Source of the DNA: Streptomyces caniscabiei
GTDB lineage: Bacteria; Actinomycetota; Actinomycetes; Streptomycetales; Streptomycetaceae
DNA: 64,000 bases
NCBI RefSeq assembly: GCF_014930365.1
Contig: NZ_JABXWI010000006.1
Location: 62,001 to 126,000 of the forward strand
Reading direction: 5' to 3'
Every line of letters starts with the position of its first letter. The first letter of the stretch is position 1. Below, in pieces: positions 1 through 8,031 of this stretch. Position numbers and translations under genes: made by a program. A model generated the notes under the pieces. It did no database searches. It was not told where the DNA came from and saw nothing but the letters and a program-made list of their open reading frames with translations.

Positions 1-1
1 G

Positions 2-847
2 CTGGTCGGCCTGTTCACCCGAGTCCAGCGCCTGAAGCTCTTCCCGGACCGGGCCGACTGGCGCTTCCTGCTGGGCGTCGCCTGGAACCTCGCCTTCATG
101 ACGGCCCGGATGCACTACGACAACCTCGTCATCGGCGACTTCTCCAGCAGCAACGTCGTCGTCGATGCCAACGGGTTCGTCACCTTCCTCGACTGCGACT
201 CCATCGCCTTCACCGACCCGGTCACCCGGGAACTCTTCCCCTGCCTGATGCACACCACCGACTACTCGTCCCCCGAGCGCCAGACGGGCGGCCCCGCGAC
301 ACGGCAGAGCGACGACTTCGCCCTGGCCGTCCTCGTCTACCAGCTGCTCACCGCCGGCAACCACCCCTTCGGCGGGGTGCCGCACGAGAGCGCCTCCGAG
401 TCCACCGTCAAGGACAACATCGCCGCGAGCTGCAGCTATGTCGTCCGTCCCGAGCGGGTCACCATCCCACGCGGCACGATCGACCCGTCCGTCCTGCCGA
501 CCGAACTCCTCGCCCTCGCCAAGGCCGCGTTCGGGCCCGGCGTGGAGGACCCCGACGCGCGGCCGCAGGCCGAGGCGTGGCTCCGGGCCCTCGACAAGGA
601 GCGCGGCCAGGTGCGGGCCTGCACGGTGCGGCCCCTGCACACGTACGGCTCCCATCTGCCGACCTGTCCCTGGTGCACGCGGGCCGCGGTCACCGGGCAC
701 GACGTGTTCAACGGGCCGCGGGCGGCTTCGGTCCCGGTGCGGGTGGCTCCGCCGGATCAGCCGCCGTCTCCGTACGCGGCGTTGAAGGTGTTGGCGGTGG
801 TGGTGGGGGTGGTGTTGCTGATTGTGATTCTGGCGAGTGCGGGGTGA
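2..847 (+). CDS. Protein-kinase-like, tail-anchored membrane protein (5' end outside window)
   Basis: The reading frame is open from the first bases of the window, so the N-terminus is missing. The fragment has a recognisable kinase C-lobe: a catalytic-loop-like GDFSSSNVVVD (Asp and Asn both kept), an FLDCDS stretch in place of the usual DFG, and a YSSPER activation-segment end resembling APE. Further on, TCPWCT gives a CxxC pair, and the last 20 residues (VVVGVVLLIVILASAG) form a C-terminal transmembrane anchor. This matches kinases of the VWA/PP2C/kinase triads known around Ter and TelA stress systems, and a TelA-VWA operon lies convergently just downstream. Whether it phosphorylates protein is inferred from retained residues. 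The VWA and phosphatase partners, if present, would be upstream of the window. Confidence 0.75.
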   Translation: MVGLFTRVQRLKLFPDRADWRFLLGVAWNLAFMTARMHYDNLVIGDFSSSNVVVDANGFVTFLDCDSIAFTDPVTRELFPCLMHTTDYSSPERQTGGPATRQSDDFALAVLVYQLLTAGNHPFGGVPHESASESTVKDNIAASCSYVVRPERVTIPRGTIDPSVLPTELLALAKAAFGPGVEDPDARPQAEAWLRALDKERGQVRACTVRPLHTYGSHLPTCPWCTRAAVTGHDVFNGPRAASVPVRVAPPDQPPSPYAALKVLAVVVGVVLLIVILASAG

Positions 848-901
848 AGGGGGCCGGGGGGTGCGTGGGGGTGCCCGTTTCGTCGCCGGGTGCGGGTGGG
901 T

Positions 902-1084
902 GGGGCTTCTCGCGCAGTTCCCCGCGCCCCTGAAAAGCAGGGGCTGCGCCCCGTGCTTTTCATCCCGCAGCCCGGTCGTCTTTCATCCCGCAGCCCCGTC
1001 GTCTTTCAGGGCCGCGGGGCTGTGGTCTTTCAGGCCCGCAGGGCCTGGGCCTTCAGGGGCGCGGGGAACTGCGCGAGAAGCCCC
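902..1084. repeat. Inverted pair of the dispersed GC-rich repeat with a 4x 23-nt tandem array between
   Basis: A 33-nt sequence at 902-934 (starting GGGGCTTCTCGCGCAG) recurs as its exact reverse complement at 1052-1084. Between the arms are four tandem units of 23-24 nt (961-983, 984-1006, 1007-1030, 1031-1053), each of the form CA-N-CCGCAG/GCGGGG...TCTTT. The structure fills the gap between two convergent genes and could form a very long hairpin in either transcript, so a bidirectional terminator is possible. Each arm is a copy of the repeat seen eight more times in the window. Confidence 0.9.
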
Positions 1085-1135
1085 ACCGGACCCGCACCCG
1101 CCGACGCACCCGTACCCCCGAGCTGCTGGGCGCCC

Positions 1136-1738
1136 CTACCCCGACCGGTCCTCCAGGTAGCGCGTGTGGGACTCCTGTCGGCGCGCCTCCGTGTCGCGCA
1201 GGGCGGTCGCCAGGTGGCACAACTCCTCCTGAAGCAGGCCGAGTTGGCGCTCAAGGTGCCGCTCCGGCGGTTCCGTGCCCGGGGTCAGGCGGGTCCACCA
1301 GCGTGTGCGGACGAACGTGTCGACGGCCTCGGGAACGTCCTGACGGACGGCCCGCGAGAGGGCGTGCACACCCTCGGGGTCATGGGCGAGCACCTCCGCG
1401 ACCCAGCCGGGATCGAGAAGGGCCGCGAGAAGTTCCGTCAGCTCGGTGAGCCGGCCGGCCGCCGCGGGCGGCAGCTCGATGTCGGCGAGATATGTACGCA
1501 GCGTGTCGAAGTCGGCTCGCAGTTCGTCGAGTTGGGCGGACGGATCTGCGAAGTCCGGCGGAGCCACCCGCTCCGGCGGAGCGATCAGCGCGCCCGCGCC
1601 GTACAGCCCGACGACCACGACCGGCCAGTACGGTCCAGCGACCCCCGCGAAGGTCAGCCCGAGCCCGGCGACCCCGAGCGCGCTGCCGGTGAGGTTCTTG
1701 CGGGACTCGACGTACGCCATGAATCTACTGGTAGCCAC
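1136..1738 (-). CDS. Small membrane protein of the TelA/VWA operon, unknown function
   Basis: I do not recognise the family. The protein is about 200 residues. Two hydrophobic stretches near residues 17-50 (ALGVAGLGLTFAGVAGPYW then VVVVGLYGAGALI) would form a membrane hairpin, followed by a hydrophilic helical tail rich in Glu, Arg and Leu that could be coiled coil. The GTG start overlaps the end of the VWA lipoprotein gene by 14 nt, implying translational coupling; an in-frame ATG at 1720 is the alternative start and gives no overlap. It is the last gene of a four-gene operon, so it probably works with the TelA-like and substrate-binding proteins at the membrane. Its 3' end faces the kinase-like gene across the inverted repeat pair. 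Confidence 0.7.
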   Translation of the reverse strand: MATSRFMAYVESRKNLTGSALGVAGLGLTFAGVAGPYWPVVVVGLYGAGALIAPPERVAPPDFADPSAQLDELRADFDTLRTYLADIELPPAAAGRLTELTELLAALLDPGWVAEVLAHDPEGVHALSRAVRQDVPEAVDTFVRTRWWTRLTPGTEPPERHLERQLGLLQEELCHLATALRDTEARRQESHTRYLEDRSG

Positions 1739-3284
1739 GGATCTCCTCGAAGGCGCCGTCCAGCGAGCCCTGCCGGGCGTCGAAGAGACGGCCGCCGGTC
1801 AGGTCGGCGATGTGCTCCAGTTCGTCCCGGTCGGAGTCGCCGAAGAGGATCGGGAAGACGGGGATCTGCCGCTCGGCGGCGGGCAACCGGTCGTAGAAGG
1901 CGTCGAAGTCGGCGGGGCTCGCGCCCTCCGTGTTCTCGCCGTCCGTCATCAGCACGATCGAGGTGAAGGTGTCCCGGTCGCCGCTGCCGAGATGTTCGTA
2001 CGCCTTCCGCAGCGAGGTGTAGATCGCGGTGTCGCCGCTCGCGGACAGCTCCCGGGTGTCGGCGCGGATGCCGTCGAGCCCGGCCTTCGGGTCCTCGGGC
2101 CGTACGACATGCGTCCGTATGCTCTTCACGTCCGACCCGAACGGCATCAGCGTGACCTCCTCCCGGTCCCGGAAGTCGCCGGTCAGTTCGGTGAGAGCGG
2201 TCTTCAGCCGGTCGAGCCGGTCGCCCTCCATCGAGCCCGAGGTGTCCAGGACGTACACGGTCCGCGACGGGCGGCGCAGCTCGTTCTCGTACGCGTCGAG
2301 CAGGCCGTCGGCGACGGAACGGCTGCCCGGGAAGGGGAGTTCGCGGCGGCGGGTGGTGTCGAGGCCGGCCGCGGGCGGCACGGAGGCGACGACCGGGCGG
2401 CGCATCGTCCGCTCGGTGATCAGCCGCTGGATGTCCGGGGTGCGCAGCGCGTCCGCGAGCCGGCGTACGTCGTCCCGGACCTCCTTGCCGGTGGAGGCGA
2501 GGGAGGAGAGCGGGTAGTCGGCGGTGACGACGCCGTCGCTCGGCCGGATCACCGTCAGGTCCTCGCGGGACTCCAGCACGGACTCGTAGTTGAGCAGCGC
2601 GTCGACGTCACCGCGCCGGTCGTACGCCGCCGCGAGCCAGCCCGACGAGCCCGAGGTCAGCTTCTGTCCCGTGAAGAACTCCTTCAGCCGGGGCGTCGCC
2701 CGTGCGACGTCCGCGTCCGTCAGCGCCGACTGGGCGCCGGAGAGGCCCGACGCGACCGAGACGAGCGTGGCGAAACCGGAGTGCGAACGGGTCGGGTCGG
2801 TCATCCCGTACGTCAGTGTCCCGTCCGCCACGGCCTTCTCGACGTCCGACCAGGTGACGTCCGCCGGCTTCCAGCCCAGCTCCGCCACGGTCTCGTTCCG
2901 TACACCGATCGCGACCGGGCTGGACATCACCGGGGTCTCCGACACGACCTGCTTCGCCGCCTCCGGGCGGAGCCGCAGATAGTCGTTGGAGGACAGCCAC
3001 ACCGCGTCGTACGAGCCCTTCGCGCGCTGCTCGGTGAGCAGGTCGACGGCGTCGAGGGTGCCCATGTAGGTGGGCCGGACCTTGATCCCGGTGTCCTTCT
3101 CCACCTGCGCCAACACCGGCTTCATGTCGGCGAGTTCGCTGGAGGCGAGGACGCGGAGGGTACCGGGGACGTACGCGGTCGCCTCGGCGGGGTCGGGCGC
3201 GGCCCGGTCGGTGACGGTGCAGGCGGTGGCCAGGAGGGCCGCCGCGGAAGTCAGGGCGAGACCCACTGTCGTGCGTACTCTCAT
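1725..3284 (-). CDS. Lipoprotein with substrate-binding-like domain fused to a C-terminal VWA domain
   Basis: A signal peptide ends in a lipobox (LLATAC, Cys at about residue 22), so the protein should be lipid-anchored outside the cell. Residues about 40-310 resemble a type 2 periplasmic binding domain (TLRVLASSELADMKPVL, YDAVWLSSNDYL). From about 340 comes a von Willebrand factor A domain with a complete MIDAS: DTSGS starting at D347, a distal Thr in SGDTAIYTS, and Asp in LMTDGEN. Length is 519 residues. The start ATG lies in an ATGA overlap with the stop of the upstream TelA-like gene, which fixes the start despite a longer open frame. It probably senses or binds a ligand or partner at the surface; the ligand is unknown. 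The SBP-VWA fusion is the notable feature. Confidence 0.85.
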   Translation of the reverse strand: MRVRTTVGLALTSAAALLATACTVTDRAAPDPAEATAYVPGTLRVLASSELADMKPVLAQVEKDTGIKVRPTYMGTLDAVDLLTEQRAKGSYDAVWLSSNDYLRLRPEAAKQVVSETPVMSSPVAIGVRNETVAELGWKPADVTWSDVEKAVADGTLTYGMTDPTRSHSGFATLVSVASGLSGAQSALTDADVARATPRLKEFFTGQKLTSGSSGWLAAAYDRRGDVDALLNYESVLESREDLTVIRPSDGVVTADYPLSSLASTGKEVRDDVRRLADALRTPDIQRLITERTMRRPVVASVPPAAGLDTTRRRELPFPGSRSVADGLLDAYENELRRPSRTVYVLDTSGSMEGDRLDRLKTALTELTGDFRDREEVTLMPFGSDVKSIRTHVVRPEDPKAGLDGIRADTRELSASGDTAIYTSLRKAYEHLGSGDRDTFTSIVLMTDGENTEGASPADFDAFYDRLPAAERQIPVFPILFGDSDRDELEHIADLTGGRLFDARQGSLDGAFEEIRGYQ

Positions 3285-4474
3285 GCGAGCCCACCCCCTT
3301 CCAGTGCTCCCTGGCTCCGGCTGCGCTCCAAGTACCGCGTGGCGTGCTGGAGTTCGGAGGTCAGGGACTCGACGGTCGCGGCCATGGTCTCCGTCGCCTG
3401 CGCCTTGTAGGTGTCGATCGCGTCGAGGGTGCGGTAGATCTGCTGGAACGCCGAGCGGAGGGTCTCCGCGCCGACGGCCGGGTCGGCGGCGATGCGCTGG
3501 ATCTCGCCGCTCTGCGTGGCGAGCATCTCCGCGTTGCCCCGGATCAGGTCCTCCGTCGTACCGCGCAGCGCGTTGACCTGGTCGACGACCTTCTTCTGGC
3601 TGTCGAGGGCGGAGGCGAGCATCACGGAGATGCGCAGCGCCGAGACCGTGGTCGTCGCGGCCCGGTCGACGCCCTTGATCAGTTCCTCGTTGTTGCGCCG
3701 TACGACGTCCATGGCCAGGTAGCCCTGGGCGCAAACGGCCAGCTGGGTGAGGAGGTCCTGATGCTTCTGGCGGACCGGGAAGAGCACGTCGGCCCGCAGG
3801 GTGTCGCCCTGGTGCGGATCGGCGGCGTCGACGTGGGAGGCGATGTGCGCCTCGACGGCCGTGTCCAGGGCCTCGGTCAGGACGACGTACTCCTGGAGCT
3901 TGCCCATGGTCTCCCAGAGCCGGACCCGCTCGGTCTGCAACGCGGCGTTGTCGCGCCGCAGTTCGTCCTGCCCGCCCCGCAGGGCGCCCACGATCCGGTT
4001 CAACGTCCCCTGCGCGGAGGCGTACTTGGCGACGTGGTCGCGCAGCTTGTTGCCGCCCGGCAGCCGGGACAGCAGCTTGCGCCCCTTGCTCGCCGGCAGG
4101 TCGCGCGGGTCCAGATCCTCCACGACCCGCCGGAGCTCCACGAGCGAGCCCGCGACCTGCGACTGGGCGTCGCCACCCTTGCCGGGGAGGCTGCGCACGG
4201 TCCGCTCCAGCATCCGGTTGGACTGCGCGGCGGCACCGCGCATCTCGCCCGCGCCGAGCGCGGTGATCTCCCCGACCCGGCCGGCGAACTCCGGCGAGCG
4301 GGCGTCGAGGGCGGCGAGCCCCCGGACGTACTCCTCGGCCTTGCGGGCCATGTCCATCCGTACGGACTCCTCCACCGGCACGAGTCCGCCGGCCTTCTCC
4401 CGGGGCACGGCCGCGACCGGCTCGGGAGGGGTGAGGGTGAAGGCGCTGTCGCCGGCGCCGTTGTCGATGGTCAT
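3281..4474 (-). CDS. TelA/KlaA-family toxic anion resistance-like protein
   Basis: A 397-residue, mostly alpha-helical cytosolic protein without signal peptide or TM segment. The pattern of long amphipathic helices with conserved pieces such as LQEYVVLTEALDTAVEAHI and VVRRNNEELIKGVDRA is that of the TelA family (tellurite/toxic anion resistance, also tied to phage and membrane stress). Its biochemical activity is not established. It sits between two genes for exported binding-protein-like products and overlaps the next gene by ATGA. TelA proteins co-occur with VWA and kinase partners in Ter-type systems, matching this neighbourhood. Family assignment is fairly safe; a role in tellurite resistance here is not shown. 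Confidence 0.85.
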   Translation of the reverse strand: MTIDNGAGDSAFTLTPPEPVAAVPREKAGGLVPVEESVRMDMARKAEEYVRGLAALDARSPEFAGRVGEITALGAGEMRGAAAQSNRMLERTVRSLPGKGGDAQSQVAGSLVELRRVVEDLDPRDLPASKGRKLLSRLPGGNKLRDHVAKYASAQGTLNRIVGALRGGQDELRRDNAALQTERVRLWETMGKLQEYVVLTEALDTAVEAHIASHVDAADPHQGDTLRADVLFPVRQKHQDLLTQLAVCAQGYLAMDVVRRNNEELIKGVDRAATTTVSALRISVMLASALDSQKKVVDQVNALRGTTEDLIRGNAEMLATQSGEIQRIAADPAVGAETLRSAFQQIYRTLDAIDTYKAQATETMAATVESLTSELQHATRYLERSRSQGALEGGGLA

Positions 4475-4495
4475 CAGTGCTGTTCCCCCGTCGTC

Positions 4496-5569
4496 CTACT
4501 GGCCCCTGGCCCGGCGCGCCATCTCGTGCAGCACCTCGGAGGTGGGCACGGGCGCCTGCCGGACGGTCAGCCTCTGCATCAGGTAGGTGGTGTGGTCGGC
4601 GGTCGCCGCCGTGAACTCGGTGGCCGCGCCCTGCGGCCGGAACCCGTGCCGGGCCGCCAGCTCGCGCAACCTCGGGTCGCTGCCGAGGAGTTCACCGAGC
4701 GCACGCCCTTCCTCCGTGACCGGTACGACGGTGTGGTCGCTGAACACGGTGGTGTCCGGGTAGAGGACGACCAGGTCGTCGACGGCCTGGCCCTCCGCCA
4801 GCAGGGCGGCGACCTGCGACTCGTAGACCAGGACGAGCGGATTGCCGACCCCGCTGACGAAGTCGCGGAACGCCGCGTCGGTGCTCGGCTGCTGCGCGCC
4901 CTGCACGCTGATCAGCTCGCGCATGAGGGGCGCGGTCCGGTCGAGGCCCTCCTTGTCCGCGACCACCCGTCCGCCGTTGGCGACCTCGGAGGCGGCGGCG
5001 AGGTAGAGCGCGCCCGAGTTGGAGGTGGTCGGGTCGGTGGTGGCGATGTAGAGAAGCCCCCTCAACTCGCCGTACTTCTCGGCCCCCTTGAGGTCCTGCC
5101 ACGTCCGCCCCTCCTCGGCGGCCTTCAGGTACGCGTCCATGTCGAGGACGCCCCGGCCCTCGTCGAGCGTGGCCAGCCGGTTCTGCCGCAGCACTTCGGC
5201 GGCGCTCCGGTGGGCCACCACGACGAGGGGCGAGTAGAAGGGGCGGGGCAGCGGCTCGCGCACGCCGTACTTCTCGGCCAGCTCGTCGGCGGGTGCCTTG
5301 CTGGACGGGAAGGCGAAGTCGTACCCCTGCGGATCCAGGCCCTCCATGGCCCAGGATCCCGACGTCTCCGTCTTCACGGTGTAGCCCTGGGCGGCCAGGG
5401 CCTTCACCACCTCCGGGTCGGCGAAGAACTCCGCCTTCTCCGACCCGATCACGCCTCGCACGGTCTTCGTTGCCGTGCTCGTGTCCTCGGTCTGCCGGCC
5501 CGCCACGACGGCTGCCACCACGCCGCCGATCAGCAGGACCGCGAGGACGATTCCCGCTATTCGTCTCAC
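4496..5569 (-). CDS. Membrane-anchored extracellular substrate-binding-like protein
   Basis: The 357-residue product starts with a single hydrophobic helix (MRRIAGIVLAVLLIGGVVAA) without a lipobox Cys, so it is probably an N-terminally anchored extracytoplasmic protein. The body resembles type 2 periplasmic binding proteins (VRGVIGSEKAEFFADPEVV, IATTDPTTSNSGALYLA), as in molybdate/sulfate-type binding folds. No transporter permease or ATPase gene is adjacent, so a transport role is unlikely; sensing is more plausible. It is first in the operon that continues 21 nt downstream with the TelA-like gene. It and the SBP-VWA lipoprotein share a TDPTxSxSG motif (TDPTTSNSG here, TDPTRSHSG there), suggesting both derive from the same binding-protein family. 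Confidence 0.8.
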   Translation of the reverse strand: MRRIAGIVLAVLLIGGVVAAVVAGRQTEDTSTATKTVRGVIGSEKAEFFADPEVVKALAAQGYTVKTETSGSWAMEGLDPQGYDFAFPSSKAPADELAEKYGVREPLPRPFYSPLVVVAHRSAAEVLRQNRLATLDEGRGVLDMDAYLKAAEEGRTWQDLKGAEKYGELRGLLYIATTDPTTSNSGALYLAAASEVANGGRVVADKEGLDRTAPLMRELISVQGAQQPSTDAAFRDFVSGVGNPLVLVYESQVAALLAEGQAVDDLVVLYPDTTVFSDHTVVPVTEEGRALGELLGSDPRLRELAARHGFRPQGAATEFTAATADHTTYLMQRLTVRQAPVPTSEVLHEMARRARGQ

Positions 5570-5677
5570 ACGGGGAGAGTGCTCCCGGAATGCAACGTTC
5601 CTTACGGGGGCCGGTGAACGAAGGGTGAAGCCGTGGTCCCGGAACGCAACGGCGACCGTCCTGCCGCGGGACGCCTT

Positions 5678-5719
5678 GCCCCTGCCGTGGGCCCTCTCGC
5701 CCCTGCCGTGGGCCCTGTC
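5678..5719. repeat. Two tandem copies of a 21-nt unit
   Basis: Units at 5678-5698 and 5699-5719 (GCCCCTGCCGTGGGCCCT followed by CTC or GTC) differ by one base. They abut the stop codon of the efflux gene and lie between it and the start of the TelA operon, both on the minus strand. Function unknown; the region must also hold the promoter of the downstream operon. Confidence 0.85.
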
Positions 5720-5720
5720 G

Positions 5721-6902
5721 TCATGCGCGGGCCTCGGCGGGGCGGCCGGACGGGACCAGTGACCGGCGGAGGGGCAGCGCGATGAGCAGGGTGACGGCCA
5801 CGAGCAGGCCGCTCGCCCACAGGGGCCCGCGGTTTCCGGCCGTGGTGCCGAGGGTGGTCGCGGCGAGCAGCGGGCCGACGGCGGCGCCCATGTTGAGCGC
5901 GGCGGTCGCGTAGGAGCCCGCCATGGTGGGGGCCTCGACGGCTTCGTGCAGGACCCGTGTGATCAGCGTGCCGCCCAGTGCGAACGACAGGGCTCCCAGC
6001 GCGAACACGAGGACACACAGGGCGAGGGGCATGTGCGCCGACACCGCGAGGAGCGGCCAGCCGATGAGCAACAGCGGACCGCCGGCCGCGACGACCGCCC
6101 CCGGCCGCCGGTCGGAGAGCCGGCCGACGACGGTGACACCGACGAGGGAGCCGGCACCGAAGAGCACCAGCACGAGGGGGATCCACGGCTCGTCCAGGCC
6201 GGCGGTGCCGGTCACCAGGGGGGCGAGGAAGGTGAAGCTGCCGAAGGTGGCCGCGTTCACCAGCGCGCCGAGCGCCATCACCAGGAGCAGCCGCGGCCGT
6301 GCGAGCTGGGCGAGTTCCGTGCGCAGGGCCGGTCCGCCGGTCGTCTCCGCCCGCCCGGCTGCCGCCGGGACGCCCTTGAGGATGCCGAGGGCCGCGGGCA
6401 GACAGAGTGCGGCGACGGCCCAGAACGTGGCCCGCCAGCCCAGCGACGTGCCGAGCACCGCGCCGCCGGGGACCCCGACGATCGTGGCGACGGTCGTACC
6501 GGACAGCAGCACGGCCAGCGCGCGTCCCTTCCGGTCCGGCGGGACCAGGGCGGCGGCGGTCGTCAGCGCGACGGCGAGGAACCCCGCGTTGGCGAGCGCG
6601 GCGACGACCCTGGTGGCGGACATGACCGGGAAGCTCGTGGTGACGGCGCCCACGGCGTGCGCCGTCGCGAAGGCGACGACGAAGCCGAGCAGGACGGCCC
6701 GCGGGGGCCAGGTGCGGGCGAGCGCGGCGACCAGGGGGGCGCCGACGATCATGCCGATCGCGAAGGCCGGCACGAGCGCGCCAGCCGTCGCGACGCCGAC
6801 CCCGAGATCCGAGGCGATGTCCGGCAGCAGGCCGGCGAGCATGAACTCCGAGGTGCCCATGGCGAAGACGGCCAGGGCAAGCAGGTACAGCGGGAGAGGC
6901 AT
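5721..6902 (-). CDS. MFS efflux transporter, Cmx/CmrA (chloramphenicol) type
   Basis: A 393-residue protein with 12 predicted TM segments. The N-terminus MPLPLYLLALAVFAMGTSEF and the block FLAVALTTAAALVPPDRKGR agree closely with what I recall of the Cmx/Cml exporters of Corynebacterium and Streptomyces, which pump chloramphenicol using the proton gradient. Length matches that family (about 390). Motif A-like residues are present in the TM2-TM3 loop (LARTWPPRAVLLG). A Shine-Dalgarno-like CGGAG lies 8 nt before the ATG. It is a stand-alone gene with no acetyltransferase or local regulator. Substrate is predicted from similarity only; many AraJ-type relatives export other compounds. Confidence 0.85.
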   Translation of the reverse strand: MPLPLYLLALAVFAMGTSEFMLAGLLPDIASDLGVGVATAGALVPAFAIGMIVGAPLVAALARTWPPRAVLLGFVVAFATAHAVGAVTTSFPVMSATRVVAALANAGFLAVALTTAAALVPPDRKGRALAVLLSGTTVATIVGVPGGAVLGTSLGWRATFWAVAALCLPAALGILKGVPAAAGRAETTGGPALRTELAQLARPRLLLVMALGALVNAATFGSFTFLAPLVTGTAGLDEPWIPLVLVLFGAGSLVGVTVVGRLSDRRPGAVVAAGGPLLLIGWPLLAVSAHMPLALCVLVFALGALSFALGGTLITRVLHEAVEAPTMAGSYATAALNMGAAVGPLLAATTLGTTAGNRGPLWASGLLVAVTLLIALPLRRSLVPSGRPAEARA

Positions 6903-7252
6903 CGAGTGACTCCGGGGCGAGGAGAGATCGGGAACGTCGTCTCGTCACCGCGGTCGGCCCCGGACACACCCACGTCCCGCCGCGACACACGCCGCGACGG
7001 CAGCTCAGCGATCCAAGGGGCTGACGGCGCGACCGAAAGCCCCCCACCGATCCGACTCGGGACTCACCACACCGGGCACGCTACCGAACCGGCATGGACG
7101 GGGGCACGCCGTTTTCGGAGGGGTGAGGGAGGGGCCGGTCTGAACATCGGGGAGGGGGCGACGACCGGTCGGGGGCCTCTGGCCGAGGAGGGGCGCTGGT
7201 TGGGCGGAGGCACGAGGGGCTCCTTGTGGCTGCCGGGCCACCCCGGAGAACC

Positions 7253-7280
7253 CAGGGGCGCGGGGAACTGCGCGATCAGC
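7253..7280 (+). repeat. Dispersed GC-rich repeat
   Basis: CAGGGGCGCGGGGAACTGCG then CGATCAGC. It lies in the ~560-nt gap downstream of the small unknown gene ending at 7488 and upstream of the efflux gene, just before a 31-nt tandem array. Confidence 0.9.
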
Positions 7281-7293
7281 CACGCCTGGCCCG

Positions 7294-7431
7294 CACCCGC
7301 CCCACAACAGTCGCCCCACGACGAAGAGGCACCCACGACAGTCGCCTCACAACGAAGAGGCACCCACAACACTCGCCCCACAACGAAGAGGCACCCACAA
7401 CACCCGCCCCACGACGAAGTGGCACCCACAA
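7294..7431. repeat. 31-nt tandem repeat array, four full units and a partial
   Basis: Full units lie at 7308-7338, 7339-7369, 7370-7400 and 7401-7431; a 14-nt partial unit (7294-7307) precedes them. The unit reads roughly CA(G/C)(T/C)CGCCCCAC then (G/A)ACGAAGAGGCACCCAC(G/A)A, with 2-4 differences between units. There are no spacers, so it is a minisatellite rather than a CRISPR array. It starts 13 nt after a copy of the dispersed repeat, whose common tail (CCAGCCACGACG) resembles part of the unit. The rest of 6903-7487 shows no convincing gene. Confidence 0.9.
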
Positions 7432-7487
7432 CGGCCGTGCGCCCACGGCGATCAGGCACTCCCGCCGGTCGCCCCCCGGGGCCCCGC

Positions 7488-7931
7488 TCAGCGAGCCGCC
7501 AGCTCCCGGGTGGTCGGCGCCGTCGTGGGGGTCGCGGGCTCGGCCGCCGCGTGCGCGTCCATCCGCTCGGCCGCCAGGATCGCCGCCGCCGTGTCCGCGC
7601 GGGACGCCGCCACCACGAGCGCGCGGCCCGCGAGAGCGTGAGCACGCCGGTGAAGGTCGCCCAGGTCCAGCCCGTCACCGGCGCCCGAGGCGACCCGTAC
7701 CGGCGGCCGCCCCCCGCGCAGACGCGCCACCTGCGCGGCCAGCCGCTCCGCCGCGGTGTCGAGGTCGACGGACGGGGCGAGCGCGCGGAGCGCGTCGGTC
7801 GTCGCCAGCAGCGCCGCCAGATGACCCGCGAGCTGGATGTCCAGCTCTTCCTCACGCGAACGGTGAGGGAAGTCGCCGGAGGTCGTGCCGGCCATCGTGT
7901 GGACCGATTTCGTGCGGATCGGCTCGTACAT
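7488..7931 (-). CDS. Conserved small protein, unknown function
   Basis: I do not recognise a domain in this 147-residue protein. It is Ala/Arg-rich and probably helical, with no TM segment, and the sequence ELDIQLAGHLAALLATTDALRAL suggests a helical bundle. The ATG at 7931 is chosen because GGAGGT lies 6 nt upstream; longer starts lack a ribosome site. It follows the aminotransferase gene by 100 nt on the same strand, with a palindrome between them, so it probably has its own promoter. Ala-rich composition limits inference. Confidence 0.6.
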   Translation of the reverse strand: MYEPIRTKSVHTMAGTTSGDFPHRSREEELDIQLAGHLAALLATTDALRALAPSVDLDTAAERLAAQVARLRGGRPPVRVASGAGDGLDLGDLHRRAHALAGRALVVAASRADTAAAILAAERMDAHAAAEPATPTTAPTTRELAAR

Positions 7932-7967
7932 GGGATGACCTCCAAGCTCTCGGACGACCACTCTACC

Positions 7968-7982
7968 TTAGATTTGGTCTAA
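7968..7982. promoter_or_regulatory. Palindrome TTAGA-N5-TCTAA, candidate operator
   Basis: A perfect 5+5 dyad (TTAGATTTGGTCTAA) lies 37 nt upstream of the small gene that starts at 7931. Its AT-richness stands out in 72% GC surroundings. This form is common for MarR/TetR-type operators. No cognate regulator is next to it. Confidence 0.4.
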
Positions 7983-8031
7983 AGTTGAGCGAGGTCCGAA
8001 AGCTCTGGTGTGCCGTACTCGCCGCGCGGTG

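Noticed and set aside
1725..3734. Longer form of the VWA lipoprotein starting at 3734
   Set aside because: The extension lies inside the TelA-like gene; ATG 3284 gives a proper lipoprotein signal peptide and an ATGA overlap.
6903..7080. Attenuator leader peptide for the Cmx-like gene (20 codons ending near 7005)
   Set aside because: A GTG frame exists, but no paired hairpins that would hide the efflux ribosome site; nearby GTCGCGGCG copies are direct, not inverted.
7294..7431. CRISPR array
   Set aside because: Units are contiguous with no unique spacers and no cas genes nearby.
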